Shown here in pieces: positions 1 through 9,596 of a stretch of DNA of 64,000 nt (the first letter of the stretch is position 1; each line of letters opens with the position of its first letter). Source of the stretch: Acidobacteriota bacterium (lineage in GTDB: Bacteria > Acidobacteriota > Terriglobia > Terriglobales > Acidobacteriaceae); contig JARLGJ010000021.1 of assembly GCA_031296105.1 (NCBI GenBank), positions 25,715 through 89,714 on the forward strand, written 5' to 3'. Both the position numbers and the translations under genes were made by a program. Below the pieces are notes generated by a model. That model was given only the letters and a program-made list of their open reading frames with translations, did no database searches and was not told where the DNA came from.

Positions 1-1
1 G

Positions 2-1627
2 CTGGGCATTCCCACGCTTACCCTGCAAGGCTCGGGCGTCAACGACCGCAACATTCGCGCCAATGACTTCTCGTTCTACGTGCAGGAGGACTGGAAGGTG
101 AACGGACGCCTGACGGTGAATGCCGGCGTGCGCTACGACCTGTTCAATCCGTTCTATGAAACCAATGGACGCTTTGTGGCCTTCGATCCGGAGCTGGCGA
201 CGATGACCACGGTGGGCACGCAGCCGGTGCTGACCGCGGGCTTTGTGCAGGCCGGCAACGGCAACCTGGCAGGCATTCCCAAGGTGCAGAACGGACTGGT
301 GCCGACCGACTACAACAACTTTGCGCCGCGCTTCGGATTCTCCTTCCGTCCGGTGGCCAAGGACACCGGGCTGGTGGTGCGCGGCGGCATGGGCATGTAC
401 TACGACCGCATGAACGCCCGCCTGTACAACAGCCAGGTGTTCAACGCGCCGTATGACATCATGGCCATGAACATCTACGCCTCGTCTACGGCCTATCCGG
501 CGTTCAGCGATCCCTTTGTGCACGTGCCGATGCCTTCGGCGTTCCCCTACTCGTTCGGCAGCCCGTCGGTGTTTCCGCTGGGCGGAGCGCCGTGGGTCAT
601 GCCGATCACCGACATGTACAACGGCGTGAAGACCACGTTCAACTCCATCATTCCGGTGTCGGGCATCTATCCCGACCGGCACAACTTTGTGACGCCCTAC
701 GTGCAGCAGTACAACCTGGACGTGCAGTGGGAGGTGGCGAAGAACACGGTGCTGGACCTGGGCTACGTGGGTTCCACCGGCCGCAAGCTGACGCAACTGC
801 GCAGCCCGAACCAGCAGGTGTACAACTCGAATCCGTACAGCGGCAAATATTCCACGGCGCTGTCGGCCATGCCTTCCACGATCTTTGGCACCTACGTGGA
901 GAGCACGACGGGAGCCAGCTCGTACAACTCTCTGCAGGCTTCGCTAACGGGACGCAACGTGAAAGGATTGAACTACCTGGTGTCGTACACCTACGGACAC
1001 TCGGTGGACGACTACTCCGGCGGCGACGTGAACGACCTGGCGGGAATGCCAGGCAACACGCTGAAGAACTACTACGCCGCGTCGGACTTCGACCGGCGGC
1101 ATCGCCTGGTGTTCAGTGGAACCTACGACCTGCCGAGGTTCTATCACGGACAGGGCGGCGTGCGTTACCTGTACAACGATTGGCAACTGGGCGGCATTGT
1201 AACGGTGCAGAGCGGCACGCCGTTCTCCATTGTGGCCAGCAACAGCGTGTTTGCCTACACCTTTGGCAATCTGGCCCCGGGACGCACCGTGGGCAGCGCC
1301 AAAGGCTCGGGCAAAGTCGAAGACCGGTTGAATGCGTACTTTGACAAGTCGGCGTTTGTGGCTCCTACCGTGTACACCACCGACTTCGGCAAGCTGCGCA
1401 ACGTGCTGGTGGGACCGGGGCAGAAGAACGTGGACTTCTCCATTGTGAAGTTCATTCCGGTGATTGAGCAGCAAAAGGTGGAGTTCCGCAGCGAATTCTT
1501 CAACCTCTTCAACCATCCGAACTTTGCCAACCCGGTGAACACCATGTCGTCTCCGGCTTACGGGGCGATTGTGAAAACGGCTACCGGACCGCGTGTGATT
1601 CAGTTCGCGCTGAAGTATAGCTTCTAG
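2..1627 (+). CDS. TonB-dependent receptor, Oar-like, C-terminal part (5' truncated by window edge)
   Basis: The reading frame is open from the first bases of the window, so this is the 3' part of a larger gene; about 541 residues are visible. The protein has the alternating aromatic/polar strands of an outer-membrane beta-barrel (for example FSFYVQEDWKV, GVRYDLFNPF, SYTYGHSVDDYSGG) and ends in an aromatic-rich strand with terminal Phe (FALKYSF), the usual outer-membrane insertion signal. Style and ending match the large Oar-like TonB-dependent receptors that are strongly expanded in Acidobacteriota, whose N-terminal carboxypeptidase-like and plug domains would lie upstream of the window. The ligand cannot be predicted. 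The gene is followed by a GC-rich hairpin and then by an unrelated gene with its own ribosome binding site. Confidence 0.88.
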   Translation: MGIPTLTLQGSGVNDRNIRANDFSFYVQEDWKVNGRLTVNAGVRYDLFNPFYETNGRFVAFDPELATMTTVGTQPVLTAGFVQAGNGNLAGIPKVQNGLVPTDYNNFAPRFGFSFRPVAKDTGLVVRGGMGMYYDRMNARLYNSQVFNAPYDIMAMNIYASSTAYPAFSDPFVHVPMPSAFPYSFGSPSVFPLGGAPWVMPITDMYNGVKTTFNSIIPVSGIYPDRHNFVTPYVQQYNLDVQWEVAKNTVLDLGYVGSTGRKLTQLRSPNQQVYNSNPYSGKYSTALSAMPSTIFGTYVESTTGASSYNSLQASLTGRNVKGLNYLVSYTYGHSVDDYSGGDVNDLAGMPGNTLKNYYAASDFDRRHRLVFSGTYDLPRFYHGQGGVRYLYNDWQLGGIVTVQSGTPFSIVASNSVFAYTFGNLAPGRTVGSAKGSGKVEDRLNAYFDKSAFVAPTVYTTDFGKLRNVLVGPGQKNVDFSIVKFIPVIEQQKVEFRSEFFNLFNHPNFANPVNTMSSPAYGAIVKTATGPRVIQFALKYSF

Positions 1628-1631
1628 CTTC

Positions 1632-1679
1632 GCCCCCGGGCCGGCGAGTCCGCTGCGGCGGATGCTCCGGCCCAGGGGC
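1632..1679 (+). terminator. GC-rich hairpin after the TonB receptor gene
   Basis: Arms gcccccgggccgg and ccggcccaggggc pair with one mismatch around a 22-nt loop, directly after the stop codon. There is no T-run, so it would be an atypical terminator or an mRNA-stabilising hairpin. Confidence 0.35.
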
Positions 1680-1736
1680 TGCGGTTTCCGCGCCGCGGCG
1701 CGGTGCAGGCGGAGTTCATGGAAAAGGAGACTGGAG

Positions 1737-2729
1737 ATGGGACGCTTTGCCAGAATCGCATCGACGGCGATGTACAAGCCCGAGCGGCTGATCAGCAACG
1801 ACGAGATGCGCGAGCGGTTGAGCTTTCTGCCGGATTTTGTGGACAAGATGGAGGCGGGCACCGGCATACGCCAGCGCTGGTGGGCGCCGGAAGATTGGGC
1901 CACCAGTGACATTGCGGTTCCGGCGGCAAAATTGGCGCTGGAGCGCGCGGGCAAAAAGCCGGAGGACGTGGACCTGATCATTCTGGGCACGGACTCTCCC
2001 GACTACGTGACGCCTGCGACGAGCGTGGTGTTGCAGCACAAGATTGGCGCGGTAAACGCCGGCACCTTCGACGTAGTGTGTGCCTGCGCCTCGTTTCCCA
2101 CGGGGCTGACCGCGGGCTCCGGCATTCTGGCGGCGAATCCCGCCATCAACACCGTGCTGGTGCTGGGCGTGTACATGATGCACAAGCTCGCCAATCCCAA
2201 GGACCCGATGATTTTCTTTTACGGCGACGGCGCGGGCGCGGCGGTGCTGGTGGCCGATGACAAGCCGGGCTTTGTGGGCGGCGCCTTCCAGGCCGATGGA
2301 TCGTTTGCCAAACACTGGCTGATTCCGTCGAGCGGCACGGCCGAGCCGGTGACGGCCGAGACGGTGGCCGCGGGACGCACCAAGGTGACGCTGGCCATGC
2401 GCTATCCGCCGGAGATCAACGACGACGGCTGGCCGCGCCTGGTGGAGAAGCTGGCGAAAGACGCGGGCTTCGCCATCAGGGACATCGACTTCGCCATCTT
2501 TACCCAGGTGCGCAAGCCCACCATTGAACTGGTGATGAGCCGCCTGGGACTGCCGATGGAGAAAACGCACATGGTGATGGAAGAGTTTGGCTACACGGGC
2601 TCGGCCTGCGTGGGCATGGCCCTGGACGACGCCGTGACCAAGGGCAAGATCAAACGCGGCGACCTGGTGGTGATGGTCGGCTCCGGCGTGGGCTACAACC
2701 AGGCGGCCTGCGCCTTCCGCTGGCAGTAA
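1737..2729 (+). CDS. FabH-like 3-oxoacyl-ACP synthase III family protein with an altered catalytic triad
   Basis: A 330-residue thiolase-fold protein, the usual FabH length. The start at 1737 is preceded by aaaggaga; the open frame upstream lacks family similarity. The nucleophile region VVCACASFPTGL places Cys117 where FabH has its acyl-accepting Cys112. However, the FabH HQAN motif is replaced by TQVR (Thr256 for His244) and the HGN asparagine by Tyr286 in EEFGYTGSAC; the 30-residue spacing between these two sites matches FabH, so this is not an alignment slip. Family knowledge: His and Asn are needed for malonyl-ACP decarboxylation, so canonical chain initiation is doubtful. An acyl-transferase, a non-decarboxylating condensing enzyme or a partner subunit is possible. 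Only 4 bases separate it from an acyl-CoA ligase, implying one transcript and a shared acyl substrate. Confidence 0.8.
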   Translation: MGRFARIASTAMYKPERLISNDEMRERLSFLPDFVDKMEAGTGIRQRWWAPEDWATSDIAVPAAKLALERAGKKPEDVDLIILGTDSPDYVTPATSVVLQHKIGAVNAGTFDVVCACASFPTGLTAGSGILAANPAINTVLVLGVYMMHKLANPKDPMIFFYGDGAGAAVLVADDKPGFVGGAFQADGSFAKHWLIPSSGTAEPVTAETVAAGRTKVTLAMRYPPEINDDGWPRLVEKLAKDAGFAIRDIDFAIFTQVRKPTIELVMSRLGLPMEKTHMVMEEFGYTGSACVGMALDDAVTKGKIKRGDLVVMVGSGVGYNQAACAFRWQ

Positions 2730-2733
2730 GACT

Positions 2734-4251
2734 ATGATTGCCGGCGACATTCTCGGCGCGCGCGCGCGCATCGATCCGCGCAAGACGGTCCTGGTGTACG
2801 TGCCCACGGGCGAGCGCTTCAGCTACAGCGAGTTGGACCGCCGCGCGCGGCGCATGGCGCAGTTGTGGCAACAGCAGCTGGGACTGCGCAAGGGCGACCG
2901 CATCGGCATTCTGGCGCAAAACTCGGTGGAGTACGTGTGCGCGTTCTTTGCCGCCGGAAAGTCGGGCGTGATTCTGGTTCCGCTGAACGCGCGGCAGACG
3001 GCGCACGAACTGAGCTACGTGGCCGAGGACGCGGGGCTTTCGGCTCTGCTGTATGAAACTCAATTCGCCGCCGTGGCGCGCGCGTTGCAAGCGGCGCGTC
3101 CGGCGATGAAGCTGCTGGCGCTGGATGGCGCGGAGTGGGAGACGGCTTGGAAGCAAGCGGATGAGGCGGACTTCCATCCCACTCCTTGCGCGCCGGAGGA
3201 TGTGTACTGCCTGCTGTACACCAGCGGCACAACGGGGCGGCCGAAGGGCGTGATGATTCCGCATCGCATGATTGTGTGGAACGCCTACAACACGGCCGTG
3301 GGCTGGCAGGTGCGCGACAACGACGTCATGCCGGTCTTTACGCCCATGTACCACGCGGGCGGGTTGACGGTGTTTCTAACGGCGGGCATTCTGCTGGGCT
3401 GCACGATGATTGTGCATCGCCACTTCGACGCCAGCGAAGTGTGGCGCACCATCGAGCAGGAAAGAGTCTCGCTGCTATTCGCGGTGCCGACGATCTTCAA
3501 GGTGATGATGGAGGTGCCGGAGTTTGCCACCTGCGACACAAGGAGTGTGCGCTGGTTCATCAGCGGCGGCGCGCCGTTGCCGCTCTACCTGATTGCGGCG
3601 TACCTCGGGCGCGGCATCCTCTTCAAGCAAGGCTACGGACTGACGGAGGTTGGCGTGAACTGTTTCGCCATCGGCGATGAAGACGCGCGCAGCAAGCTCG
3701 GCTCCATTGGCAAGCCAATGCCGTTTACCGAAGCGCAGCTGGTGGACGAAGCGGGCCGCGAGGCGGCCACTGGCGAAGTGGGCGAGCTGTGGCTGAAGGG
3801 GCCGCACGTATGCCGGGGCTATTGGAACAACGCGCAGGCCACGGCCGAGGTGCTGGACGCCGGAGGATGGTTCCACACCGGCGACATGGTGCGGCGCGAC
3901 GGGGAAGGAAACTTTTATATTGCCGGAAGAGTGAAGGAGATGTTCATCTCCGGAGGGGTGAACGTGTGTCCGGCGGAGGTGGAGGCCGAGTTGCTGCTGC
4001 ATCCTGCGGTGGAAGATGCGGCGGTGGTGGGCGTGGAGCACGCGAAGTGGGGCGAGGTGGGCGCGGCCTTTGTGGTGCTGCGCGCGGGGCACGTGGGGCG
4101 TGCGGAGGAGTTGACGGAGTTCCTCGCGCACAAACTGGCGCACTACAAGCTGCCGCATCACTATCGCTTTGTGAGCGGGCTGCCGCGCACGGCCTACGGC
4201 AAGGTGCTGCGCGCGGAACTGCAAAGGCAGTTCCGTGCGGATGAAAAGTAG
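2734..4251 (+). CDS. AMP-forming acyl-CoA synthetase (fatty acid--CoA ligase family)
   Basis: A 505-residue ANL-superfamily enzyme that would activate a carboxylic acid with ATP to an acyl-adenylate and then a thioester. The AMP-binding loop YTSGTTGRPKGV, the GYGLTE motif, the hinge region GWFHTGDMVRRD and IAGRVKEMFISGG, and the C-terminal lysine region PRTAYGKVLR are all intact and in normal order, so it should be active. Its ATG lies 4 bases after the stop of the FabH-like gene; the two look translationally coupled. The substrate (medium/long-chain or aromatic acid) cannot be read from the sequence. The stop codon directly abuts the stop of nuoN on the other strand, leaving no intergenic terminator. 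Confidence 0.88.
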   Translation: MIAGDILGARARIDPRKTVLVYVPTGERFSYSELDRRARRMAQLWQQQLGLRKGDRIGILAQNSVEYVCAFFAAGKSGVILVPLNARQTAHELSYVAEDAGLSALLYETQFAAVARALQAARPAMKLLALDGAEWETAWKQADEADFHPTPCAPEDVYCLLYTSGTTGRPKGVMIPHRMIVWNAYNTAVGWQVRDNDVMPVFTPMYHAGGLTVFLTAGILLGCTMIVHRHFDASEVWRTIEQERVSLLFAVPTIFKVMMEVPEFATCDTRSVRWFISGGAPLPLYLIAAYLGRGILFKQGYGLTEVGVNCFAIGDEDARSKLGSIGKPMPFTEAQLVDEAGREAATGEVGELWLKGPHVCRGYWNNAQATAEVLDAGGWFHTGDMVRRDGEGNFYIAGRVKEMFISGGVNVCPAEVEAELLLHPAVEDAAVVGVEHAKWGEVGAAFVVLRAGHVGRAEELTEFLAHKLAHYKLPHHYRFVSGLPRTAYGKVLRAELQRQFRADEK

Positions 4252-5787
4252 CTAACGAAGTTGCGCCACGCTGGGGCCCAGCACAGAGACCGACCAGTCC
4301 ACGGCGCGGATGAAGATGTTGGGCAGCAGGCCGATGACGATGGTGGCGGCGGCGCTGAAGATCAGCGCCAGGTTCACGCCGGCGGCAACGGTAACAGGCT
4401 CGCTGGTGGCCGGCGTGCGCACGAACATGGCATTGGCGATGCGCAGGTAATAGTAGAGTCCCACCACGGAGAAGAGCACGGCCACGGTGGCCAGCGCGTA
4501 ATGACCGGTCTCGATGAGCGAGAGGAAGATGAAGTACTTGCCGTAGAATCCCGCGAAGGGCGGAATGCCGGCCAGGGAGAGCAGGAAGATCAACATGCAG
4601 ATGGCTTCCATCGGTGCTTTCTGCATCAGTCCGGCAATGTCCTCAATGTCGTCTCCGGCGATGTTGCGGCGGCGCAAAGAGGTGAGCACGGTGAAGGCGC
4701 CGAGGTTCATGAAGGTGTACGCCAGCAGATAAAACAGAATGCCCTTGATGCCGGTGCGGCTGGTAACTCCGTCACTGGCCACCAGGCCCAGCAGCATGTA
4801 GCCCACGTGCGAAATGGACGAATACGCGAGCAGCCTTTTAAGGTTGTGCTGCGTAATGGCCGCCAGGTTGCCCACCAGCAAAGTGGCCAGGGCAACAAAC
4901 ACCAGCGTGGGCACGTAGAGCGCGCGCAAAGGCGCCAGCCCGAAGAGCAGCACGCGCAGCATCATGGCCCAGCCCGCGGCCTTGACGGAGACCGACATGA
5001 AGCCGGTCACCGAGGTGGGCGCGCCCTCGTACACGTCCGGAGCCCACATGTGGAAGGGCACGGCGGCGATCTTGAAGAGCATTCCGGCCAGCACGCCGAG
5101 CATGGCGAGCAGCACAATGGGATCGTGCGGATTGGCCTCCATGCGCTGGGTCAGCGCGTCACACAGCACGGCCAGGTTGGTGGTGCCGCTGACGCCGTAG
5201 AACAGGGACAATCCGTAGGCGAGGATGGCCGAGGAGAACGCGCCGAGCAGGAGATATTTGAGCGCCGCCTCATTGGAGCGCTTGTTGCCCCTGAGGAAGC
5301 CCACCAGAATGTAAGAGGAGAGCGCCATCAGTTCCAGGCCGATGAAGAGCATCACCAGGTCGTTGCCGGCGGCCATGCACATCATGCCCACCACGCAGGC
5401 CAGCAAAAGGGCGTAGAACTCGCCGTGATTTTCGCGCTCGATCTCCAGGTACTTGACGGAGATGAGAATGGAGAGCGCGGCGCCCACCAGGAAGAGATAG
5501 AAGAAATAAACCGCCAGAGGATCGACCAGGATGATGCCGAAAAAGCCGCGCAGGGCGTCTCCGTTGGCGGGCAGCACTCTTTGGATTTCATGCGTGGCCA
5601 GCCCGGCCGCAAACAATCCCAGCAGGGCGGGCGCGGCGCTGTATTGCTTGCGCGAGGCGGGCAGGAAAAGATCCACGCAGAGGATGCCGAGCGCGAAGAG
5701 CGTGAGCAGGATCATCGGCGCGCCGGCGCGGTAATCCACGGCGCCGAAGGGCGACGGAACCATCATGAACATTGCCGCCAGAGCCAT
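4252..5787 (-). CDS. nuoN: NADH-quinone oxidoreductase subunit N
   Basis: A 511-residue polytopic membrane protein of the Mrp-antiporter type, one of the three proton-channel subunits of complex I. Conserved pieces include the lysine-bearing helix region FKIAAVPFHMWAPDVYEGAP and LKRLLAYSSISHVGYMLLG. I chose the ATG at 5787, one base beyond the nuoM stop, because the longer open frame runs into the end of nuoM. It is the last gene of the nuo operon. Subunits L, M and N occur in the usual order. The gene ends tail to tail with the acyl-CoA ligase with zero bases between stop codons. Confidence 0.95.
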   Translation of the reverse strand: MALAAMFMMVPSPFGAVDYRAGAPMILLTLFALGILCVDLFLPASRKQYSAAPALLGLFAAGLATHEIQRVLPANGDALRGFFGIILVDPLAVYFFYLFLVGAALSILISVKYLEIERENHGEFYALLLACVVGMMCMAAGNDLVMLFIGLELMALSSYILVGFLRGNKRSNEAALKYLLLGAFSSAILAYGLSLFYGVSGTTNLAVLCDALTQRMEANPHDPIVLLAMLGVLAGMLFKIAAVPFHMWAPDVYEGAPTSVTGFMSVSVKAAGWAMMLRVLLFGLAPLRALYVPTLVFVALATLLVGNLAAITQHNLKRLLAYSSISHVGYMLLGLVASDGVTSRTGIKGILFYLLAYTFMNLGAFTVLTSLRRRNIAGDDIEDIAGLMQKAPMEAICMLIFLLSLAGIPPFAGFYGKYFIFLSLIETGHYALATVAVLFSVVGLYYYLRIANAMFVRTPATSEPVTVAAGVNLALIFSAAATIVIGLLPNIFIRAVDWSVSVLGPSVAQLR

Positions 5788-5788
5788 G

Positions 5789-7390
5789 CTAGCGCACCGC
5801 CTCGGGAGTGGATTCGACGGCCGACTGCGCAACCTGCGCGGCCTTTAACGGCTGCGCCGCGTTGTACGTCTTGGGATGCTCCACCATCTCAACGATCTCC
5901 TTGGAAGGCTGGTCGAGGATGGCGAAGAACGGCCGCGGATAGAGGCCGATCCAGAAGGCCAGCGCCACCAGCGGCAGCAAGGTGGCCAACTCGCGCGGCG
6001 TTAGATCCGGCAGCGCGGCGTTCTTGGGATTTTCAACCTTGCCGAAGAAGACGCGCTGGTAGAGCCACAGCAGGTAAGCCGCGGCCAGAATCACTCCGGG
6101 CACGGCCCAGGCGGCCCACACCGGACGCGCCAGGAAGGTGGCCTGCAAAATGGCGAACTCGCCGACGAAGCCGTTCAGCAGCGGCAGTCCCATGGACGAC
6201 AGGAACATGATGAGCGCGATGGTGGCATAGACGGGCATCACCGTGCCGATGCCGCCGTATTCGGCGATCTCGCGCGTGTGGCGGCGCTCATACAGAATGC
6301 CCACGATAAGGAAGAGCGCGCCGGTGGAGATGCCGTGGTTGATCTGCTGCAACACCGAGCCTTGCAGGCCCAGGGTGTTGAGGGTGAAGATGCCGAGCGT
6401 GCAAAAGCCGAGGTGGCTGACCGACGAGTAGGCCACCAGCTTCTTCATGTCCTTTTGCACCAGCGAAACCAGCGCGCCGTACAGAATGCCGATGATGGAC
6501 AGGGTGACCATGGCCAGGCGCAGCCGCGGGTAGTGCACCACGGCGGGGAAGAGCGGCAGCGAGAAGCGGATGAGGCCGTAGGTTCCCATCTTCAACAGCA
6601 CGCCGGCCAGGATGACCGAGCCCGCGGTGGGCGCCTCCACGTGCGCGTCTGGCAGCCAGGTGTGGAAGGGGAACATGGGCACCTTGATGGCGAAGCCGAC
6701 GAAGAACGCGAGGAAGAGCAGCACCGCCGCCGTGGGGCCGTACACGGCGGGCAGCAGCGGCGCGGTCTTGTACAACTCCAGAATGCTGAAGGTGAACACG
6801 CCCGTCTGCGCGTGATGGAAGAAGTAGAGGAAGATGATCGCCAGCAGCATGAACACCGAGCCGAACAAGGTGTACAGGAAAAACTTGATGGAGGCGTACA
6901 CGCGGCGCGGGCCGCCCCAGATGCCGATGAGCAGATACATGGGCACCAGCATGGCTTCCCAGAAGACGAAGAACAGGAAAAAGTCGAGCGACATAAAGAC
7001 GCCCAACATGCCGGTTTGCAGCACCAGGAACCAGGCGTAGTATTCCTTGACGCGATTGTCGATGGCCGACCACGACGAGAGGATGGAGATGGCGCCGAGG
7101 AACGTGGTGAGCATGATCAGCAGGAACGAGATGCCGTCGATGCCCAGGTAGTATCCGGCCCCGATGGTGGGGATCCACGAGTTGGGCGCGCCTTCCATGA
7201 ACTTGAAGCCCGGCAGGCTTTTTACCGCCCAGAACCACGACACCAGCGGCAGCGACACGGCAAAGCCGAGAAAGCCGAAGAAGTTGGCGGTCCAGCGGAT
7301 GGCGGTTTTGTTGCTGCCCGGAATACAGAGGAGCACAAAGGCTCCCACCAGCGGCGTGAACAGAATGATCGACAGAATGTGGTTGTACAT
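5789..7390 (-). CDS. nuoM: NADH-quinone oxidoreductase subunit M
   Basis: A 533-residue antiporter-like membrane subunit of complex I with about 14 predicted helices. The conserved proton-channel segments are present: FAIKVPMFPFHTWLPDAHVE, with its lysine, and KKLVAYSSVSHLGFCTLG. The C-terminal 50 residues after the last helix are hydrophilic and look like a poorly conserved tail. It sits between nuoL (37 bases upstream) and nuoN (stop and start one base apart), so it is co-transcribed. Length and motifs are normal for the family. Confidence 0.96.
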   Translation of the reverse strand: MYNHILSIILFTPLVGAFVLLCIPGSNKTAIRWTANFFGFLGFAVSLPLVSWFWAVKSLPGFKFMEGAPNSWIPTIGAGYYLGIDGISFLLIMLTTFLGAISILSSWSAIDNRVKEYYAWFLVLQTGMLGVFMSLDFFLFFVFWEAMLVPMYLLIGIWGGPRRVYASIKFFLYTLFGSVFMLLAIIFLYFFHHAQTGVFTFSILELYKTAPLLPAVYGPTAAVLLFLAFFVGFAIKVPMFPFHTWLPDAHVEAPTAGSVILAGVLLKMGTYGLIRFSLPLFPAVVHYPRLRLAMVTLSIIGILYGALVSLVQKDMKKLVAYSSVSHLGFCTLGIFTLNTLGLQGSVLQQINHGISTGALFLIVGILYERRHTREIAEYGGIGTVMPVYATIALIMFLSSMGLPLLNGFVGEFAILQATFLARPVWAAWAVPGVILAAAYLLWLYQRVFFGKVENPKNAALPDLTPRELATLLPLVALAFWIGLYPRPFFAILDQPSKEIVEMVEHPKTYNAAQPLKAAQVAQSAVESTPEAVR

Positions 7391-7427
7391 TGCTTCCGTT
7401 CCTGCGGAGTCGCCCGCAACCTAGTGC

Positions 7428-9566
7428 CTAGTGTGCCAAGTGAAACAGGTAATACCAAAGCAATCCTGCAAGACCGAAGATCATGACCAGGGCGTACCAC
7501 TGCAACAAGCCTGCCTGCAGAATCTTCGTGGGGTAAGACATCATGCGCACCACGAAGGCCGGGCCGTTGACGCCGAGGCCGTCGATGATCCACTTGTCCC
7601 ACCACGAGGAGACGCGGCCGGTAAAGCGCGTCAGCCAGCCCGCGCCGTTCACTCCGCCATCCACCACGCGGGCGTCGAACTTCCAAAGAGCCTCTCCGGC
7701 GCCGATGGCGCCCAGGCGGGTGCTGCCCAGCGCGCGGCGGCCGGTGATGGCGTAGTCGTAGGCCTCGTCCACGTAATACTTGTTCAGCAGCGTGCGGTAC
7801 ACGGGCGGCGCGGCGATGGCGATCGGCTCGCGCACTTGCTGCGCGGTGTTGGCGTAGGCGCGGCGCGCGCTCATCCAGCCGGCCACGGCCGCAGCCACCG
7901 AGAGCAGCATCAGCCCGTACTCGATGGGCGTGGATTCTTCCTCCGGAGCTTCTTCCTTTACAACACCGCCGGATGCAGAGGCTTCCGCGTGATTCTCGAA
8001 GACCGGAGCCAGGAAGTGCTCGAAGCGATTGGTCTGGCCGTGCAGCCCAACGATGCGCGCAATGCTGGGCGAGACGCCGAGGTATCCGGCGAAGACCGAG
8101 CAGAGGGCCAGCACGATGAGCGGCACGGTCATGGAGCGCGGCGACTCGTGAATGTGATGCTCCACCTCGTGCGACATGCGTCCCTGTCCGAAGAACGTCA
8201 GGTAGATGAGGCGGAACATGTAGAACGAAGTCATCAGCGCAGTGACAACGCCGAGGAGCCACAGAATGCGGAACTCGCCGTTGTGTGCCGACCAGGCCTG
8301 CCACAGGATTTCATCCTTGCTGAAGAAGCCCGCCAGTCCGGGAATTCCAGCGATGGCCAGGGTGCCCACCAGCATGGCGCGGAAGGTGATGGGGATCTTC
8401 CTGGCCAGCGCGCCCATGGAGCGCATGTCCTGCTCGCCGCTCATGGCGTGGATCACCGAGCCGGAGCCGAGGAAGAGCAGGGCTTTGAAGAACGCGTGGG
8501 TAAAGACGTGAAAGACTCCGGCGGTAAACGCTCCCACGCCGAGCGCCAGGAACATGTAGCCCAACTGCGAGACGGTGGAGTAGGCCAGCACGCGCTTGAT
8601 GTCGTTCTGCACCAGTCCGATGGTGGCGGCAAAGAAGGCCGTCAGCGCGCCGACCACGGCGACCACCATCATCGTCTTCGGCGCCAGCACAAACAGGGCG
8701 TTGGAGCGCGCCACCATGTAGACGCCGGCGGTGACCATGGTGGCCGCGTGGATCAGCGCCGAAACCGGCGTGGGGCCTTCCATGGCATCGGGCAGCCAGA
8801 TGTAGAGAGGGATCTGCGCGCTTTTGCCGCAAGCGCCCACGAACAGCGCCAGGGTGGCAAAGAGCAGAATGGGAGTGCCCATGAGATGCGCGGCGTTGGC
8901 CCGCGCCAACTCAGTGACGCGCACAAAATCAAAGCTGCCAAAGAGCCAGAAGATGGTGAACGAGCCGAGCAGCACGCCGGCGTCTCCCACGCGGTTGGTG
9001 ATGAAGGCCTTGTTGGCCGCGGTGGAGGCCGAGTGGCGGTCAAAGTAAAAGCCGATCAGCAGATACGAGCACAGTCCCACGCCCTCCCAGCCGACGAACA
9101 TGAGCAAGTAGTTGTCGGCCAGGATGAGGGTGAGCATGGAGAACATGAAGAGGTTCAGGTAGCCGAAGAAGCGGTAGTAGCCGCCCTCGTGCGCCATGTA
9201 GCCGGTGCTGTAAATGTGGATGAGCGCGCCCACGCCGGTGACGAACAGGAGCCACACGGCGCTGAGCGGATCGAGCAGCATTCCGGCGCGCACCACGAAC
9301 TCGGCCTGTCCGCCGCCGTAGAGAGAGACCATCAACTGTCCGGCGCCGCTGCCGATCCAGGTGAACAGAGAGAGGTGGAAGCGCGGCTCGCCCGCGTGCA
9401 CGAATTGCGCGACGGACAGGGCAGACCAGGCGAAGGCCGCCAGCACGGCGCCCACGCAGATGGCGTTGACCGCGGACTTGCCGAGGCGGCGGCCGAAGAG
9501 CAGCATGAGGACCGCGCCCGCGGCGGGCAGCAACGGCACCATCCAGAGGTTATGCAAAAAGAACAT
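7428..9566 (-). CDS. nuoL: NADH-quinone oxidoreductase subunit L
   Basis: A 712-residue complex I antiporter-like subunit, the distal proton channel with the long lateral helix at its C-terminus. Typical motifs are YLLIGFYFDR, KSAQIPLYIWLPDAMEGPTP and KRVLAYSTVSQLGYMFLALG. The region around residues 480-580 is charged and hydrophilic (HHIHESPRSM, then KEEAPEEEST), corresponding to the variable segment before the lateral helix. The gene lies 29 bases downstream of nuoK. No fusion or frameshift is visible. Confidence 0.96.
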   Translation of the reverse strand: MFFLHNLWMVPLLPAAGAVLMLLFGRRLGKSAVNAICVGAVLAAFAWSALSVAQFVHAGEPRFHLSLFTWIGSGAGQLMVSLYGGGQAEFVVRAGMLLDPLSAVWLLFVTGVGALIHIYSTGYMAHEGGYYRFFGYLNLFMFSMLTLILADNYLLMFVGWEGVGLCSYLLIGFYFDRHSASTAANKAFITNRVGDAGVLLGSFTIFWLFGSFDFVRVTELARANAAHLMGTPILLFATLALFVGACGKSAQIPLYIWLPDAMEGPTPVSALIHAATMVTAGVYMVARSNALFVLAPKTMMVVAVVGALTAFFAATIGLVQNDIKRVLAYSTVSQLGYMFLALGVGAFTAGVFHVFTHAFFKALLFLGSGSVIHAMSGEQDMRSMGALARKIPITFRAMLVGTLAIAGIPGLAGFFSKDEILWQAWSAHNGEFRILWLLGVVTALMTSFYMFRLIYLTFFGQGRMSHEVEHHIHESPRSMTVPLIVLALCSVFAGYLGVSPSIARIVGLHGQTNRFEHFLAPVFENHAEASASGGVVKEEAPEEESTPIEYGLMLLSVAAAVAGWMSARRAYANTAQQVREPIAIAAPPVYRTLLNKYYVDEAYDYAITGRRALGSTRLGAIGAGEALWKFDARVVDGGVNGAGWLTRFTGRVSSWWDKWIIDGLGVNGPAFVVRMMSYPTKILQAGLLQWYALVMIFGLAGLLWYYLFHLAH

Positions 9567-9596
9567 ATTCGGCTCCCGCCCGGCTTCCGTTTGCGC

